A DNA stretch of 7,039 nt from Flavobacteriaceae bacterium UBA6231 (GCA_002441545.1 DJWL01000197.1:961-7999); one strand, 5' to 3'; positions 1 through 4,499 are shown, numbered from the stretch's first letter. Notes: generated by a model not told the origin, from the letters alone. Translations and numbers: made by a program.

Positions 1-68
1 AGCATAGGGACTCGAACCCTAAACAACCCGGTTAAAAGCCGGGTGCTCTACCATTGAGCTATACTCCC
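1..68 (-). tRNA. tRNA-Lys(TTT), 3' end cut by window edge
   Basis: Read on the minus strand, the gene starts GGGAGTA at 68. It has a normal D arm, a perfect CCCGG/CCGGG anticodon stem, loop CTTTTAA (anticodon TTT) and T loop TTCGAGT. The last acceptor bases and CCA lie left of the window. It is nearly identical to the gene at 359-433, so the two are recent duplicates. The array evidently continues leftwards. Confidence 0.95.
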
Positions 69-105
69 GAATATCTGACTTAAATATATGTCAAATAATA
101 AAACT

Positions 106-180
106 TGGTGAGTGTGGTGAGACTCGAACTCACAGCCTTCGGATTAAAAGTCCGTTGCTCTACCATTGAGCTACACACTC
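106..180 (-). tRNA. tRNA-Lys(TTT)
   Basis: The acceptor stem GAGTGTG/CACACTC is perfect, followed by A and an encoded CCA. The anticodon loop is CTTTTAA (TTT) on a CGGA/TCCG stem with an A-A mismatch at the 27-43 pair. Its acceptor and T-stem sequences differ from the other Lys(TTT) genes in this array, so it is a diverged paralogue rather than a copy. Confidence 0.95.
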
Positions 181-188
181 GTTTAAAT

Positions 189-264
189 TGGTGGGAGTGG
201 TGGGAATCGAACCCACAACCTTCGGATTAAGAGTCCGCTACTCTGCCAATTGAGTTACACTCCC
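189..264 (-). tRNA. tRNA-Lys(CTT)
   Basis: The acceptor stem is GGGAGTG/CACTCCC with encoded CCA. The anticodon loop CTCTTAA gives CTT. It is the only CTT lysine tRNA seen, and reads AAG. The upstream leader peptide at 991-1029 uses both AAG and AAA, the two codons this array covers. Confidence 0.95.
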
Positions 265-271
265 GTTAAAT

Positions 272-346
272 TGGTGGGGCAGGTGAGACTCGAACTCACA
301 ACCTCGGGATTAAAAGTCCCTTGCTCTGCCATTGAGCTACTACCCC
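272..346 (-). tRNA. tRNA-Lys(TTT)
   Basis: The acceptor stem is GGGGTAG/CTGCCCC with one G-U pair, plus A and CCA. The anticodon stem is GGGA/TCCC around loop CTTTTAA (TTT). It is another sequence-distinct lysine isoacceptor. Confidence 0.95.
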
Positions 347-358
347 ATATTATAAATT

Positions 359-433
359 TGGTGGAAGCATAGGGACTCGAACCCTAAACAACCCGGTTAA
401 AAGCCGGATACTCTACCATTGAGTTATACTTCC
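359..433 (-). tRNA. tRNA-Lys(TTT), duplicate of the gene at 1-68
   Basis: The acceptor is GGAAGTA/TGCTTCC with one G-U pair and encoded CCA. The anticodon loop is CTTTTAA (TTT). The T arm and 3' half match the gene at the left edge almost base for base, while the acceptor carries paired changes. This indicates tandem duplication followed by compensatory drift. Confidence 0.95.
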
Positions 434-436
434 ATA

Positions 437-505
437 AGATGTAGATTTACAGTTGAGCCGACTTGTCCATATTCTTTCAATGGTGAGCTAATAGCTGCTA
501 CATCT
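437..505 (-). ncRNA. tRNA-sized cloverleaf RNA A (unknown)
   Basis: This 69-nt unit fills a tRNA-sized slot between two lysine tRNAs; the other gaps in this array are about 7-37 nt. On the minus strand a perfect 8-bp helix AGATGTAG/CTACATCT closes three arms: AGCT/AGCT, CCAT/ATGG with an apical GAAAGAA, and ACAAGT/ACTGT with loop CGGCTCA. It lacks a D-loop GG, a TTC T loop and an encoded CCA, so it is not an ordinary tRNA. The unit at 3924-4000 shares its fold and landmarks: CAGCT, then GAAAGAA, then an apical GGCTCA, then TAAAT just before the closing helix. The function is unknown. It could be a decayed tRNA or a tRNA mimic. Confidence 0.5.
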
Positions 506-509
506 AATT

Positions 510-585
510 TGGTGGGTCGGGTGGGGATCGAACCCACAACCTTGGGATTAAAAGTCCCCTGCTCTACCAATTGAGCTACCGACCC
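510..585 (-). tRNA. tRNA-Lys(TTT), first gene of array 1
   Basis: The acceptor stem GGGTCGG/CCGACCC is perfect, with encoded CCA. The anticodon loop is CTTTTAA (TTT). It is the promoter-proximal gene of array 1 and begins only about 8 bases after the T tract of the attenuator terminator at 594-625. Readthrough of that terminator therefore leads straight into lysine tRNAs. Confidence 0.95.
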
Positions 586-593
586 ATATAAAC

Positions 594-625
594 AAAAAAA
601 GCCCAAGATATAAACCTTGGGCTTT
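594..625 (-). terminator. Attenuator 1b terminator hairpin
   Basis: On the minus strand AAAGCCCAAG pairs with CTTGGGCTTT over 10 bp with an 8-nt loop, followed by a run of T. It lies between the strong array 1 promoter (781-809) and the first lysine tRNA. It can only make sense as a conditional terminator, because it would otherwise shut off the array it precedes. Confidence 0.85.
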
Positions 626-700
626 AGCACTAAACAAAAGTAGCCAAGGTAACTATCAGTATAATTACTAATGTTACCTAAGCATACATTAATAATTATA
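594..700 (-). promoter_or_regulatory. Attenuator 1b of the lysine tRNA array
   Basis: There are five ordered RNA segments. Segment 0 (686-700, TATAATTATTAATGT) pairs with segment 1 (660-674) over 15 bp with one G-U. Segment 1 (667-679, AGGTAACATTAGT) also pairs with segment 2 (647-660) over 13 bp with one bulged A. Segment 2 (642-650, ACCTTGGCT) pairs with segment 3 (614-623, AGCCCAAGGT) over 9 bp with one bulged C. Segments 3:4 form the terminator. So 0:1 with 2:3 excludes termination, and 1:2 with 3:4 causes it. Segment 0 overlaps the stop codon of the Lys-rich leader peptide (696-740), so a ribosome that finishes the peptide masks segment 0. A ribosome stalled at the earlier lysine codons leaves it free, and the downstream lysine tRNAs are transcribed. 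The pairings are visible; the behaviour is inferred by analogy with amino-acid operon attenuators. Confidence 0.8.
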
Positions 701-740
701 TTACATTTTTCTGTTTCTGTTTTAATTTAGTGCATTTCAT
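696..740 (-). CDS. Lys-rich leader peptide (14 aa) of attenuator 1b
   Basis: The peptide is MKCTKLKQKQKNVI, with five lysines, all AAA. It has a good ribosome site (AGGAG at 750-754, 9 nt before ATG) and lies about 33 nt after the predicted start of the array 1 transcript. The stop codon falls inside RNA segment 0 of the following attenuator. It precedes an array that encodes only lysine tRNAs, so the peptide is most likely a codon sensor rather than a functional product. It is too short for any homology argument; confidence rests on ribosome site, position and codon match. Confidence 0.75.
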   Translation of the reverse strand: MKCTKLKQKQKNVI

Positions 741-780
741 TTTTTGTTTCTCCTATTCATTTCTTTACTTTATGTTATAC

Positions 781-809
781 ATTCTACCTATCTTTTTTCT
801 TCTTGTCAA
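781..809 (-). promoter_or_regulatory. Strong sigma70 promoter for lysine tRNA array 1
   Basis: The minus strand carries TTGACA (804-809), a 17-bp spacer and TAGAAT (781-786), with AT-rich, UP-element-like sequence upstream. The predicted start is near 774, giving a leader of about 190 nt before the first tRNA. The same promoter recurs before array 2. Confidence 0.9.
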
Positions 810-912
810 CACTTATTTTAATTTATTTTTACTATTTTTTTCTTTAAAATCAATGACTTATATTATTTATAGTTGAACTATACCCTGCCTATTATAGACA
901 TAAAAAAACCCC
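781..912 (-). repeat. 132-bp direct repeat, copy 1 (promoter module)
   Basis: By hand alignment this copy differs from 4885-5016 at about 12 of 132 positions, without gaps. It holds the TTGACA/TAGAAT promoter, an AT-rich stretch and a fully conserved block (TATAATAGGCAGGGTATAG, minus strand). It runs into the T tract and first stem bases of an upstream terminator. Each copy precedes one tRNA array, so this is a duplicated control cassette. The block contains a good -10 (TATAAT) without a convincing -35. It could be a second promoter or an operator. Confidence 0.9.
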
Positions 913-934
913 TAGAAGATAGCCTCTAGGGGTT
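902..934 (-). terminator. Attenuator 1a terminator hairpin
   Basis: On the minus strand AACCCCTAGA pairs with TCTAGGGGTT (10 bp, 8-nt loop) followed by seven T. It ends transcripts from the leader at 991-1029, and from the gene at 1078-1323 if they are joined, unless the antiterminator forms. Confidence 0.9.
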
Positions 935-992
935 CGAAAACATTACCAAGAGGCCAAGCACAAAAAGCCGACCTCTATAAAGATGTCAGCTT
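902..992 (-). promoter_or_regulatory. Attenuator 1a, upstream of array 1 promoter
   Basis: It has the same five-segment plan as attenuators 1b and 2. Segment 0 (981-992, AAGCTGACATCT) pairs with segment 1 (965-976, AGAGGTCGGCTT) with one mismatch and one G-U around a 4-nt loop. Segment 1 (AGAGGTC) pairs with segment 2 (949-955, GGCCTCT). Segment 2 (949-956, TGGCCTCT) pairs with segment 3 (920-927, AGAGGCTA). Segment 3 is in the terminator arm and loop. Segment 0 begins within the stop codon of the leader peptide MQPTIIIKKKQT. Stalling on the Ile or Lys codons would expose segment 0 and favour readthrough towards array 1. The pairings are seen; the regulation is inferred. Confidence 0.72.
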
Positions 993-1029
993 ATGTCTGT
1001 TTTTTCTTGATAATAATAGTTGGTTGCAT
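991..1029 (-). CDS. Ile/Lys leader peptide (12 aa) of attenuator 1a
   Basis: The peptide is MQPTIIIKKKQT, with three Ile codons (ATT, ATT, ATC) followed by AAG, AAA, AAA. GAGG at 1039-1042 lies 9 nt before the ATG. The overlapping ATG at 1037 starts a 20-aa frame (MKKCNQLLLSRKNRHKLTSL), but that start sits only one base after GAGG, so it is less likely. The lysine run fits the lysine array downstream. The isoleucine run predicts that the array also holds an Ile tRNA left of the window. Confidence 0.65.
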   Translation of the reverse strand: MQPTIIIKKKQT

Positions 1030-1052
1030 TTTTTCATTCCTCATTTGAATCA

Positions 1053-1081
1053 ATTTTAACATTCTATTAAGAATAAATCAA
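1053..1081 (-). promoter_or_regulatory. Candidate promoter for leader 1a
   Basis: The minus strand has TTGATT (1076-1081), a 17-bp spacer and TAAAAT (1053-1058). Its -35 overlaps the last codon and stop of the 81-aa gene. The predicted start near 1046 leaves just enough room for the GAGG ribosome site. It is weaker than the other promoters; cotranscription with the 81-aa gene is the alternative. Confidence 0.55.
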
Positions 1082-1323
1082 TATTTTTTTAAAGAATTAT
1101 AAATTCTTTTCAGCGACTTTGAATCTTTAACTGTTTTCTTTGATTGTAGTCTCTCTTTAAGTTTCTTTAATCTTCTTTCTTTTACTTCTAACTTTAGTAT
1201 TCTAATTCTGACATCTTCAGCGACTAATTCGTTTTCACATTCTTTAAGTATTTTAGTATAATAAGTTTGCTTTGAATTAAGTAATTTTTCAGTTCTATCA
1301 ATATGAAATATTATATCAGTCAT
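1078..1323 (-). CDS. Small basic coiled-coil-like protein (81 aa), unknown
   Basis: I chose the ATG at 1323 because AAAGGAG lies 5 nt before it. The frame is open 10 codons further upstream, but that longer start has no ribosome site and would fall in the promoter. The protein is rich in Lys, Glu and Leu. Its central part (about residues 30-65) looks like one long amphipathic, highly charged helix, and it ends in a basic tail (LKKY). I recognise no family. It has its own promoter (1349-1376) and is the last gene before attenuator 1a. No terminator lies between, so it may be cotranscribed with that leader. Confidence 0.8.
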   Translation of the reverse strand: MTDIIFHIDRTEKLLNSKQTYYTKILKECENELVAEDVRIRILKLEVKERRLKKLKERLQSKKTVKDSKSLKRIYNSLKKY

Positions 1324-1348
1324 ATAATCTCCTTTAGTTATTAAAAAT

Positions 1349-1376
1349 ATCATACACTCGTTTGAATTTTTTTCAA
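1349..1376 (-). promoter_or_regulatory. Promoter of the 81-aa gene
   Basis: The minus strand has TTGAAA (1371-1376), a 16-bp spacer and TATGAT (1349-1354), about 25 bp upstream of the ATG at 1323. Confidence 0.7.
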
Positions 1377-1388
1377 TTATATTATATT

Positions 1389-2012
1389 TTAAAATTTAAA
1401 TTTAAATTGATTTTTGATTTTTGATAAAATGGAGTTGTTATAAGGTTTTTCTTGTTCTATATCATATACAGAACGAATAATTCTATCTGAGAGAATCGTA
1501 TAATTTGGATTATTCTGCACATAGTACAATGAGGTGTTTTTCATTTTTTCTGTTTTGGATAAATCAATATGCAAATAATCATTAGATGGCTTAATCCCAA
1601 CTCTCCAAAGATCCAATCTATCTGAATCAAGGCACATACCAACTTCCAAATTGTCAGATTGTTTTAAATAATTATGGACTTTGCAAGCTTCATATATAAT
1701 CTCTTTTTGTTCAGCAGATACATATATTATTTTATCAAGACTTCTAAAAAACTCAGCCCCCCTTAATCCATGCTCTGGATCTTCGTGATCATTAAACCTT
1801 TTGGAATCATGAAATAAGCTAAAATAAGCTATTATTTCTTTATCAAAATTTGAATGGTTAGAAAGCGTATGACCATAATAGAAAACACGAGACCAATGAG
1901 GTGTTCCATGTATATAAGAAGACTTCAAATAAAATTCATCTATTATTTTTCTAAGAACTTTAGTGTCTATTATTTCGAAAAAATCTTGTACTGCTTTTTC
2001 TTCATTAATCAA
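1389..2012 (-). CDS. HD-domain metal-dependent phosphohydrolase
   Basis: This 207-aa protein carries the HD-superfamily signature in order: HGTPHWSRV (about 35-43, ligand H39), FHDSKR (H68-D69), DPEHGLRGA (H81), KVHN (H113) and CLDSDRLDLWRVG (about 127-139), close to the DADRLDL-R-G motif of uncharacterised bacterial HD hydrolases. These residues bind one or two metal ions in enzymes that hydrolyse phosphate esters, often nucleotides. The substrate here is unknown. The start is TTG at 2012, with AAGGTG 5 nt upstream; no in-frame ATG is nearby. It lies 9 bp after the 86-aa gene and is probably the last gene of the operon starting at 2642. Nucleotide-pool or alarmone control during infection is plausible but unproven. 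The tail (KIKNQFKFKF) is basic and aromatic. Confidence 0.85.
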   Translation of the reverse strand: MINEEKAVQDFFEIIDTKVLRKIIDEFYLKSSYIHGTPHWSRVFYYGHTLSNHSNFDKEIIAYFSLFHDSKRFNDHEDPEHGLRGAEFFRSLDKIIYVSAEQKEIIYEACKVHNYLKQSDNLEVGMCLDSDRLDLWRVGIKPSNDYLHIDLSKTEKMKNTSLYYVQNNPNYTILSDRIIRSVYDIEQEKPYNNSILSKIKNQFKFKF

Positions 2013-2021
2013 TTAGGCACC

Positions 2022-2282
2022 TTAAGATATATCTTCAGTTAAGTCTATGAATTCTTCAATTAAGCCTAGCTGTTGTTTTATGTCATCTTTATATATAGCA
2101 ATATCATTTTTCTTTGCTATATCTTTAATTGTTATAACTACATGACAATAATGCAAAGCTACTGATAATATTTCTTTTATGTTTTTAGTGTAAGGGTCAT
2201 CTTTCAAAACTAATAATTGTAGATTTTCAACAATGTTTATTAATTTATCAGCAATTGAATCTAATTTATTAATGATATTCAT
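2022..2282 (-). CDS. Hypothetical helical protein (86 aa)
   Basis: The ATG at 2282 has AAGGT about 6 nt upstream. The sequence is mostly Ile, Leu, Lys and Asp in heptad-like spacing (residues 1-30 and 55-84), so it is probably all-helical and soluble. There is no signal peptide or clear membrane segment. I recognise no family. It lies 9 bp after the 116-aa gene and 9 bp before the HD hydrolase gene, so the three are one transcription unit and possibly work together. Confidence 0.8.
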   Translation of the reverse strand: MNIINKLDSIADKLINIVENLQLLVLKDDPYTKNIKEILSVALHYCHVVITIKDIAKKNDIAIYKDDIKQQLGLIEEFIDLTEDIS

Positions 2283-2291
2283 TATTTTACC

Positions 2292-2642
2292 TTATAACTT
2301 ATACTTGTTAGTTAAAGAAACTCTGTTTTTAACTGAAGGCTTACTTACTGGAACGGAGTTTTTTGCTTCCTGAAAAGCTTGTAGAGAAGATTCATCTATA
2401 TGTATACCAATATCTTCCAAATCTAAACTATGAGATTCCATATAATCATTAAGTTTTTCAGGAAGTGCCTCTTTTAAATTACTAATAACATCATCAAAAT
2501 CAAGATTTTTAAAATTTCTATTTTCAAAAAATTCATCTCTAAATCTTTGGAAAAAATCTGATTGATTAATCGACTGCAAGTGAGCAGAGAAATTCTCTCT
2601 AATTTGATTTTGTACTTCTTGAATATCTGTTGATGTTGCCAT
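2292..2642 (-). CDS. Hypothetical acidic protein (116 aa), first gene of operon
   Basis: I place the start at the ATG at 2642 (MATSTDIQEV), 6 nt after GGTGA. An in-frame GTG at 2669 lies inside the -10 of the promoter at 2668-2695, so it cannot be on the transcript. The body is acidic and helical (about residues 8-95). A Ser/Lys/Val linker (about 98-112) leads to the basic C-terminus NKYKL. I recognise no family. It heads an operon with the 86-aa protein and the HD hydrolase. The tail resembles those of the HD protein (KFKF) and the plus-strand protein (KFKM). Confidence 0.8.
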   Translation of the reverse strand: MATSTDIQEVQNQIRENFSAHLQSINQSDFFQRFRDEFFENRNFKNLDFDDVISNLKEALPEKLNDYMESHSLDLEDIGIHIDESSLQAFQEAKNSVPVSKPSVKNRVSLTNKYKL

Positions 2643-2667
2643 AATTTCACCAAATATGTTTTTCTTC

Positions 2668-2695
2668 ACTATAACACATTATAAATAATGTTCAA
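2668..2695 (-). promoter_or_regulatory. Promoter of the HD-hydrolase operon
   Basis: The minus strand has TTGAAC (2690-2695), a 16-bp spacer and TATAGT (2668-2673) with an extended TG upstream. The predicted start gives a leader of roughly 20 nt before the ATG at 2642. It is divergent from the plus-strand promoter at 2728-2756. Confidence 0.75.
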
Positions 2696-2727
2696 TGTTG
2701 TATTAAAAATAGTTTGTATTATTTTGG

Positions 2728-2756
2728 TTGTTTTTTAGTGCAATTTCTGATAGAAT
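2728..2756 (+). promoter_or_regulatory. Promoter of the plus-strand 245-aa gene
   Basis: TTGTTT (2728-2733), a 17-bp spacer and TAGAAT (2751-2756) with TG one base upstream (extended -10). The start of transcription would be near 2763, giving a leader of about 27 nt. Confidence 0.75.
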
Positions 2757-2789
2757 GTATATATTAAAATATTTAAAAGGTGAGTATGT

Positions 2790-3527
2790 ATGACCAAAAT
2801 TTACGCTCCATATATAATATATAAAGATGAATCTGGTTTTTATAATGAAACAAAGTTTATAAATGATATTGATTTGGATATTTTGGAAAAACAAAATGGA
2901 TTAGTTACTTCATATTACGATGATGAAGTCAAAGTAGAAGCAATCAATGGTGTTTTATCTAACAATAATATTATATTAATTCAAGATAATAAAATGGTAG
3001 AACTATCATTTAATGAATTGGAAAATAAAGTGACCGATCTATTTATTAAATTAGCTAAAGAATCTATTAATGGCGAATATATGGATTATAAAAGAGATGA
3101 TAAAGATTGGTCGATAGCACAAGACATTGCAGAAATACTTAAAAATTTTGGTGAAACAATAGATTTAGAAGATAAAAAAGAATTCAATAAAGAAAATTAT
3201 CTAAATTTAGCTAAAGAATTAAGTTTTTATTATTCTCTTCATATTCCAATGGAAAATAAGGAAATACATAATTATATAAGAGAAATAAGAAATGTTACTA
3301 CTTGCATAAACACAATACTTGCTGTAAATGACGTACTTGACTATACTCCTGAAGAAGCTCCTTACAAGCATTTTCAAGTTGATAATATTGAAAATGAAAA
3401 TGGGGAAACAGAACATTATTTCGAGTATAGCAGAACAGAACTAATTGATTCAAAGAATTTTCCATCTTTACAAATTCTAAATTCTAGCAAACAGAAGACA
3501 AATAAAAAATCGAAATTCAAGATGTAA
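2790..3527 (+). CDS. Hypothetical acidic protein (245 aa)
   Basis: ATG at 2790 follows AAAGGTGA (2776-2783), and the gene has its own promoter and terminator, so it is a complete monocistronic unit. The protein is very acidic and AT-rich in codon use. An N-terminal beta-rich part (about 1-75) is followed by a helical middle (about 78-190). A charged region follows, ending in a Lys-rich tail (NSSKQKTNKKSKFKM). There is no signal peptide or membrane span. I do not recognise it. It stands between the two tRNA arrays and divergent from the HD operon. The final KFKM resembles the ends of two neighbouring proteins on the opposite strand. Confidence 0.85.
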   Translation: MTKIYAPYIIYKDESGFYNETKFINDIDLDILEKQNGLVTSYYDDEVKVEAINGVLSNNNIILIQDNKMVELSFNELENKVTDLFIKLAKESINGEYMDYKRDDKDWSIAQDIAEILKNFGETIDLEDKKEFNKENYLNLAKELSFYYSLHIPMENKEIHNYIREIRNVTTCINTILAVNDVLDYTPEEAPYKHFQVDNIENENGETEHYFEYSRTELIDSKNFPSLQILNSSKQKTNKKSKFKM

Positions 3528-3552
3528 AAAAAGGCCATTATTTGGCCTTTTT
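3528..3552. terminator. Bidirectional terminator between the 245-aa gene and array 2
   Basis: AAAAAGGCCA pairs with TGGCCTTTTT over 10 bp with a 5-nt loop. T runs follow on both strands. It ends the plus-strand gene directly after its stop codon and ends the minus-strand array 2 transcript 3 bp after its last tRNA. Confidence 0.9.
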
Positions 3553-3555
3553 AGT

Positions 3556-3630
3556 TGGTGTCTCCTGAAAGAATCGAACTTTCGTATCCTCTACGTCAAA
3601 GAGGTATTCTACCATTGAAATAAGGAGACA
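3556..3630 (-). tRNA. tRNA-Val(GAC)
   Basis: The acceptor TGTCTCC/GGAGACA is perfect, with encoded CCA. The anticodon stem CCTCT/AGAGG closes loop TTGACGT, anticodon GAC. It is a close paralogue of the Val(TAC) gene at 3805-3878, with an identical T arm. It would read the GTC codon present in leader 2. Confidence 0.9.
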
Positions 3631-3635
3631 TAAAT

Positions 3636-3712
3636 TGGTGGTCATAGTCAGAATCGAACTGACAACCTGTGCCTTATGAGAGCACTGCTCTAACCTATTG
3701 AGCTATATGACC
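3636..3712 (-). tRNA. tRNA with CAT anticodon (Met, or Ile2)
   Basis: The acceptor is GGTCATA/TATGACC with CCA; loop CTCATAA gives CAT. Sequence alone does not separate elongator Met from lysidine-modified Ile2 (reads ATA). The leader of this array has two ATG codons in its sensing run and no ATA, which favours Met. Confidence 0.9.
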
Positions 3713-3718
3713 ATAATT

Positions 3719-3795
3719 TGGCGGCTGTGAAGGGACTCGAACCCTCGGCTTCTTGCGTGACAGGCAAGTACTCTAACCAACTGAGTTACACAACC
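3719..3795 (-). tRNA. tRNA-Asp(GTC)
   Basis: The acceptor is GGTTGTG/CACAGCC with one G-U pair, discriminator G and CCA. The stem CTTGC/GCAAG closes loop CTGTCAC, anticodon GTC. It is closely related to the Asp gene at 4001-4077. Confidence 0.95.
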
Positions 3796-3804
3796 ATTAT
3801 AATT

Positions 3805-3878
3805 TGGTGGTTCCTGAAAGAATCGAACTTTCGTATCCTGCGTGTAAAGCAGGTGTTCTACCATTAAACTAAGGAACC
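3805..3878 (-). tRNA. tRNA-Val(TAC)
   Basis: The acceptor is GGTTCCT/AGGAACC with CCA. The stem CCTGC/GCAGG closes loop TTTACAC, anticodon TAC. It would read the GTA and GTG codons of leader 2. Confidence 0.93.
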
Positions 3879-3923
3879 ATAATCCAGTAAACGCCAGAAT
3901 AAGTTTGGGCTTGCACCATGTCT

Positions 3924-4000
3924 ATTCCTATTTATCGGTAGAATTTGAGCCATTAACCGAGCGAATACTTCTTTCGAAAGCTGTCAGACTTTCTAGGATT
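3924..4000 (-). ncRNA. tRNA-sized cloverleaf RNA B (unknown), with 45-nt 3' spacer
   Basis: On the minus strand TCCTA/TAGGA closes three arms: GAAAG/CTTTC, CGAA/TTCG and TCGGT/ACCGA. It shares with RNA A (437-505) the ordered landmarks CAGCT, GAAAGAA, an apical GGCTCA and TAAAT next to the closing helix. It lacks a T-loop consensus and CCA. The rest of the gap (3879-3923) holds no gene that I can see; it has a short AAG/CTT inverted repeat. The function is unknown. Confidence 0.45.
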
Positions 4001-4077
4001 TGGCGACTGTGAAGGGACTCGAACCCTCGGCCTTCCGCGTGACAGGCGGATGCTCTAACCAACTGAGCTACACAGCC
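4001..4077 (-). tRNA. tRNA-Asp(GTC)
   Basis: The acceptor is GGCTGTG/CACAGTC with one G-U pair, discriminator G and CCA. The stem TCCGC/GCGGA closes loop CTGTCAC (GTC). It is a duplicate of the gene at 3719-3795 with compensated stem changes. Confidence 0.95.
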
Positions 4078-4088
4078 ATAGTGTAATT

Positions 4089-4164
4089 TGGCGAGTATAA
4101 CGGGAGTCGAACCCGCAACGAATGCATCGACAGTGCATCTTCCTTCCCAGAGGAAACTATACCC
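4089..4164 (-). tRNA. tRNA-Asp(GTC), divergent
   Basis: The acceptor is GGGTATA/TATACTC with one G-U pair, discriminator G and CCA. The D arm is unusual (TTCC/GGAA). The stem ATGCA/TGCAT closes loop CTGTCGA, anticodon GTC with G at position 37. It is clearly a separate lineage from the other Asp genes here. Confidence 0.88.
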
Positions 4165-4170
4165 ATAAAT

Positions 4171-4246
4171 TGGTTGGGAAAGTGAGACTTGAACTCACAA
4201 CCGATCCCCTATCAAGAGATTGCTCTACCAGTTGAGCTATTTCCCA
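4171..4246 (-). tRNA. tRNA-Ile(GAT)
   Basis: The acceptor TGGGAAA/TTTCCCA is perfect, with A and CCA. Loop TTGATAG gives anticodon GAT. It is a near duplicate of the gene at 4674-4749. Confidence 0.93.
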
Positions 4247-4253
4247 ATTTATT

Positions 4254-4327
4254 TGGCGGTGACAAAAGGAATCGAACCTCTTTCAACTTCCAAACGAGAA
4301 GCCGTTTTGCCATTAAACTATATCACC
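4254..4327 (-). tRNA. tRNA-Asn(GTT) with aberrant anticodon loop
   Basis: The acceptor is GGTGATA/TGTCACC, discriminator G and CCA. The stem GCTTC/GAAGT forces a 7-nt loop TCGTTTG, so the anticodon is GTT. The loop has C at position 33 instead of the near-universal U, and U at 37 instead of a purine. Discriminator G fits Asn. It could be an altered or non-decoding tRNA; the decoding assignment is tentative. Confidence 0.7.
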
Positions 4328-4335
4328 ATAAAACT

Positions 4336-4410
4336 TGGTGGTTGTAGACAGACTTGAACTGTCACCTGCTTCTTTATGAAAGAAGTGCTCTACCATTAAG
4401 CTACACAACC
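4336..4410 (-). tRNA. tRNA with CAT anticodon (Met, or Ile2)
   Basis: The acceptor is GGTTGTG/TACAACC with one G-U pair, plus CCA. The stem CTTCT/AGAAG closes loop TTCATAA (CAT). As for the gene at 3636-3712, leader 2's ATG codons favour Met. Confidence 0.9.
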
Positions 4411-4416
4411 ATAATC

Positions 4417-4491
4417 TGGTGCCTATGGGTTGAATCGAACAACCGACCATTCGCTTATCAGGCGAAGATTCTACCACTAAATTACATAGGC
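4417..4491 (-). tRNA. tRNA-Ile(GAT)
   Basis: The acceptor GCCTATG/CATAGGC is perfect, with CCA. The stem TTCGC/GCGAA closes loop CTGATAA (GAT). It differs widely in sequence from the other Ile(GAT) genes of the array. Confidence 0.93.
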
Positions 4492-4499
4492 ATATAATT

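Noticed and set aside
424..630. 68-codon minus-strand open frame
   Set aside because: It is a read-through of tRNA-Lys (510-585), cloverleaf RNA A and the attenuator terminator; the frame has no ribosome site.
586..780. T-box riboswitch before the lysine tRNAs
   Set aside because: No T-box bulge sequence or specifier stem; a translated Lys-rich leader with alternative helices explains the region better.
2643..2669. GTG at 2669 as start of the 116-aa protein
   Set aside because: It overlaps the -10 hexamer of the only good promoter; the ATG at 2642 has a ribosome site.
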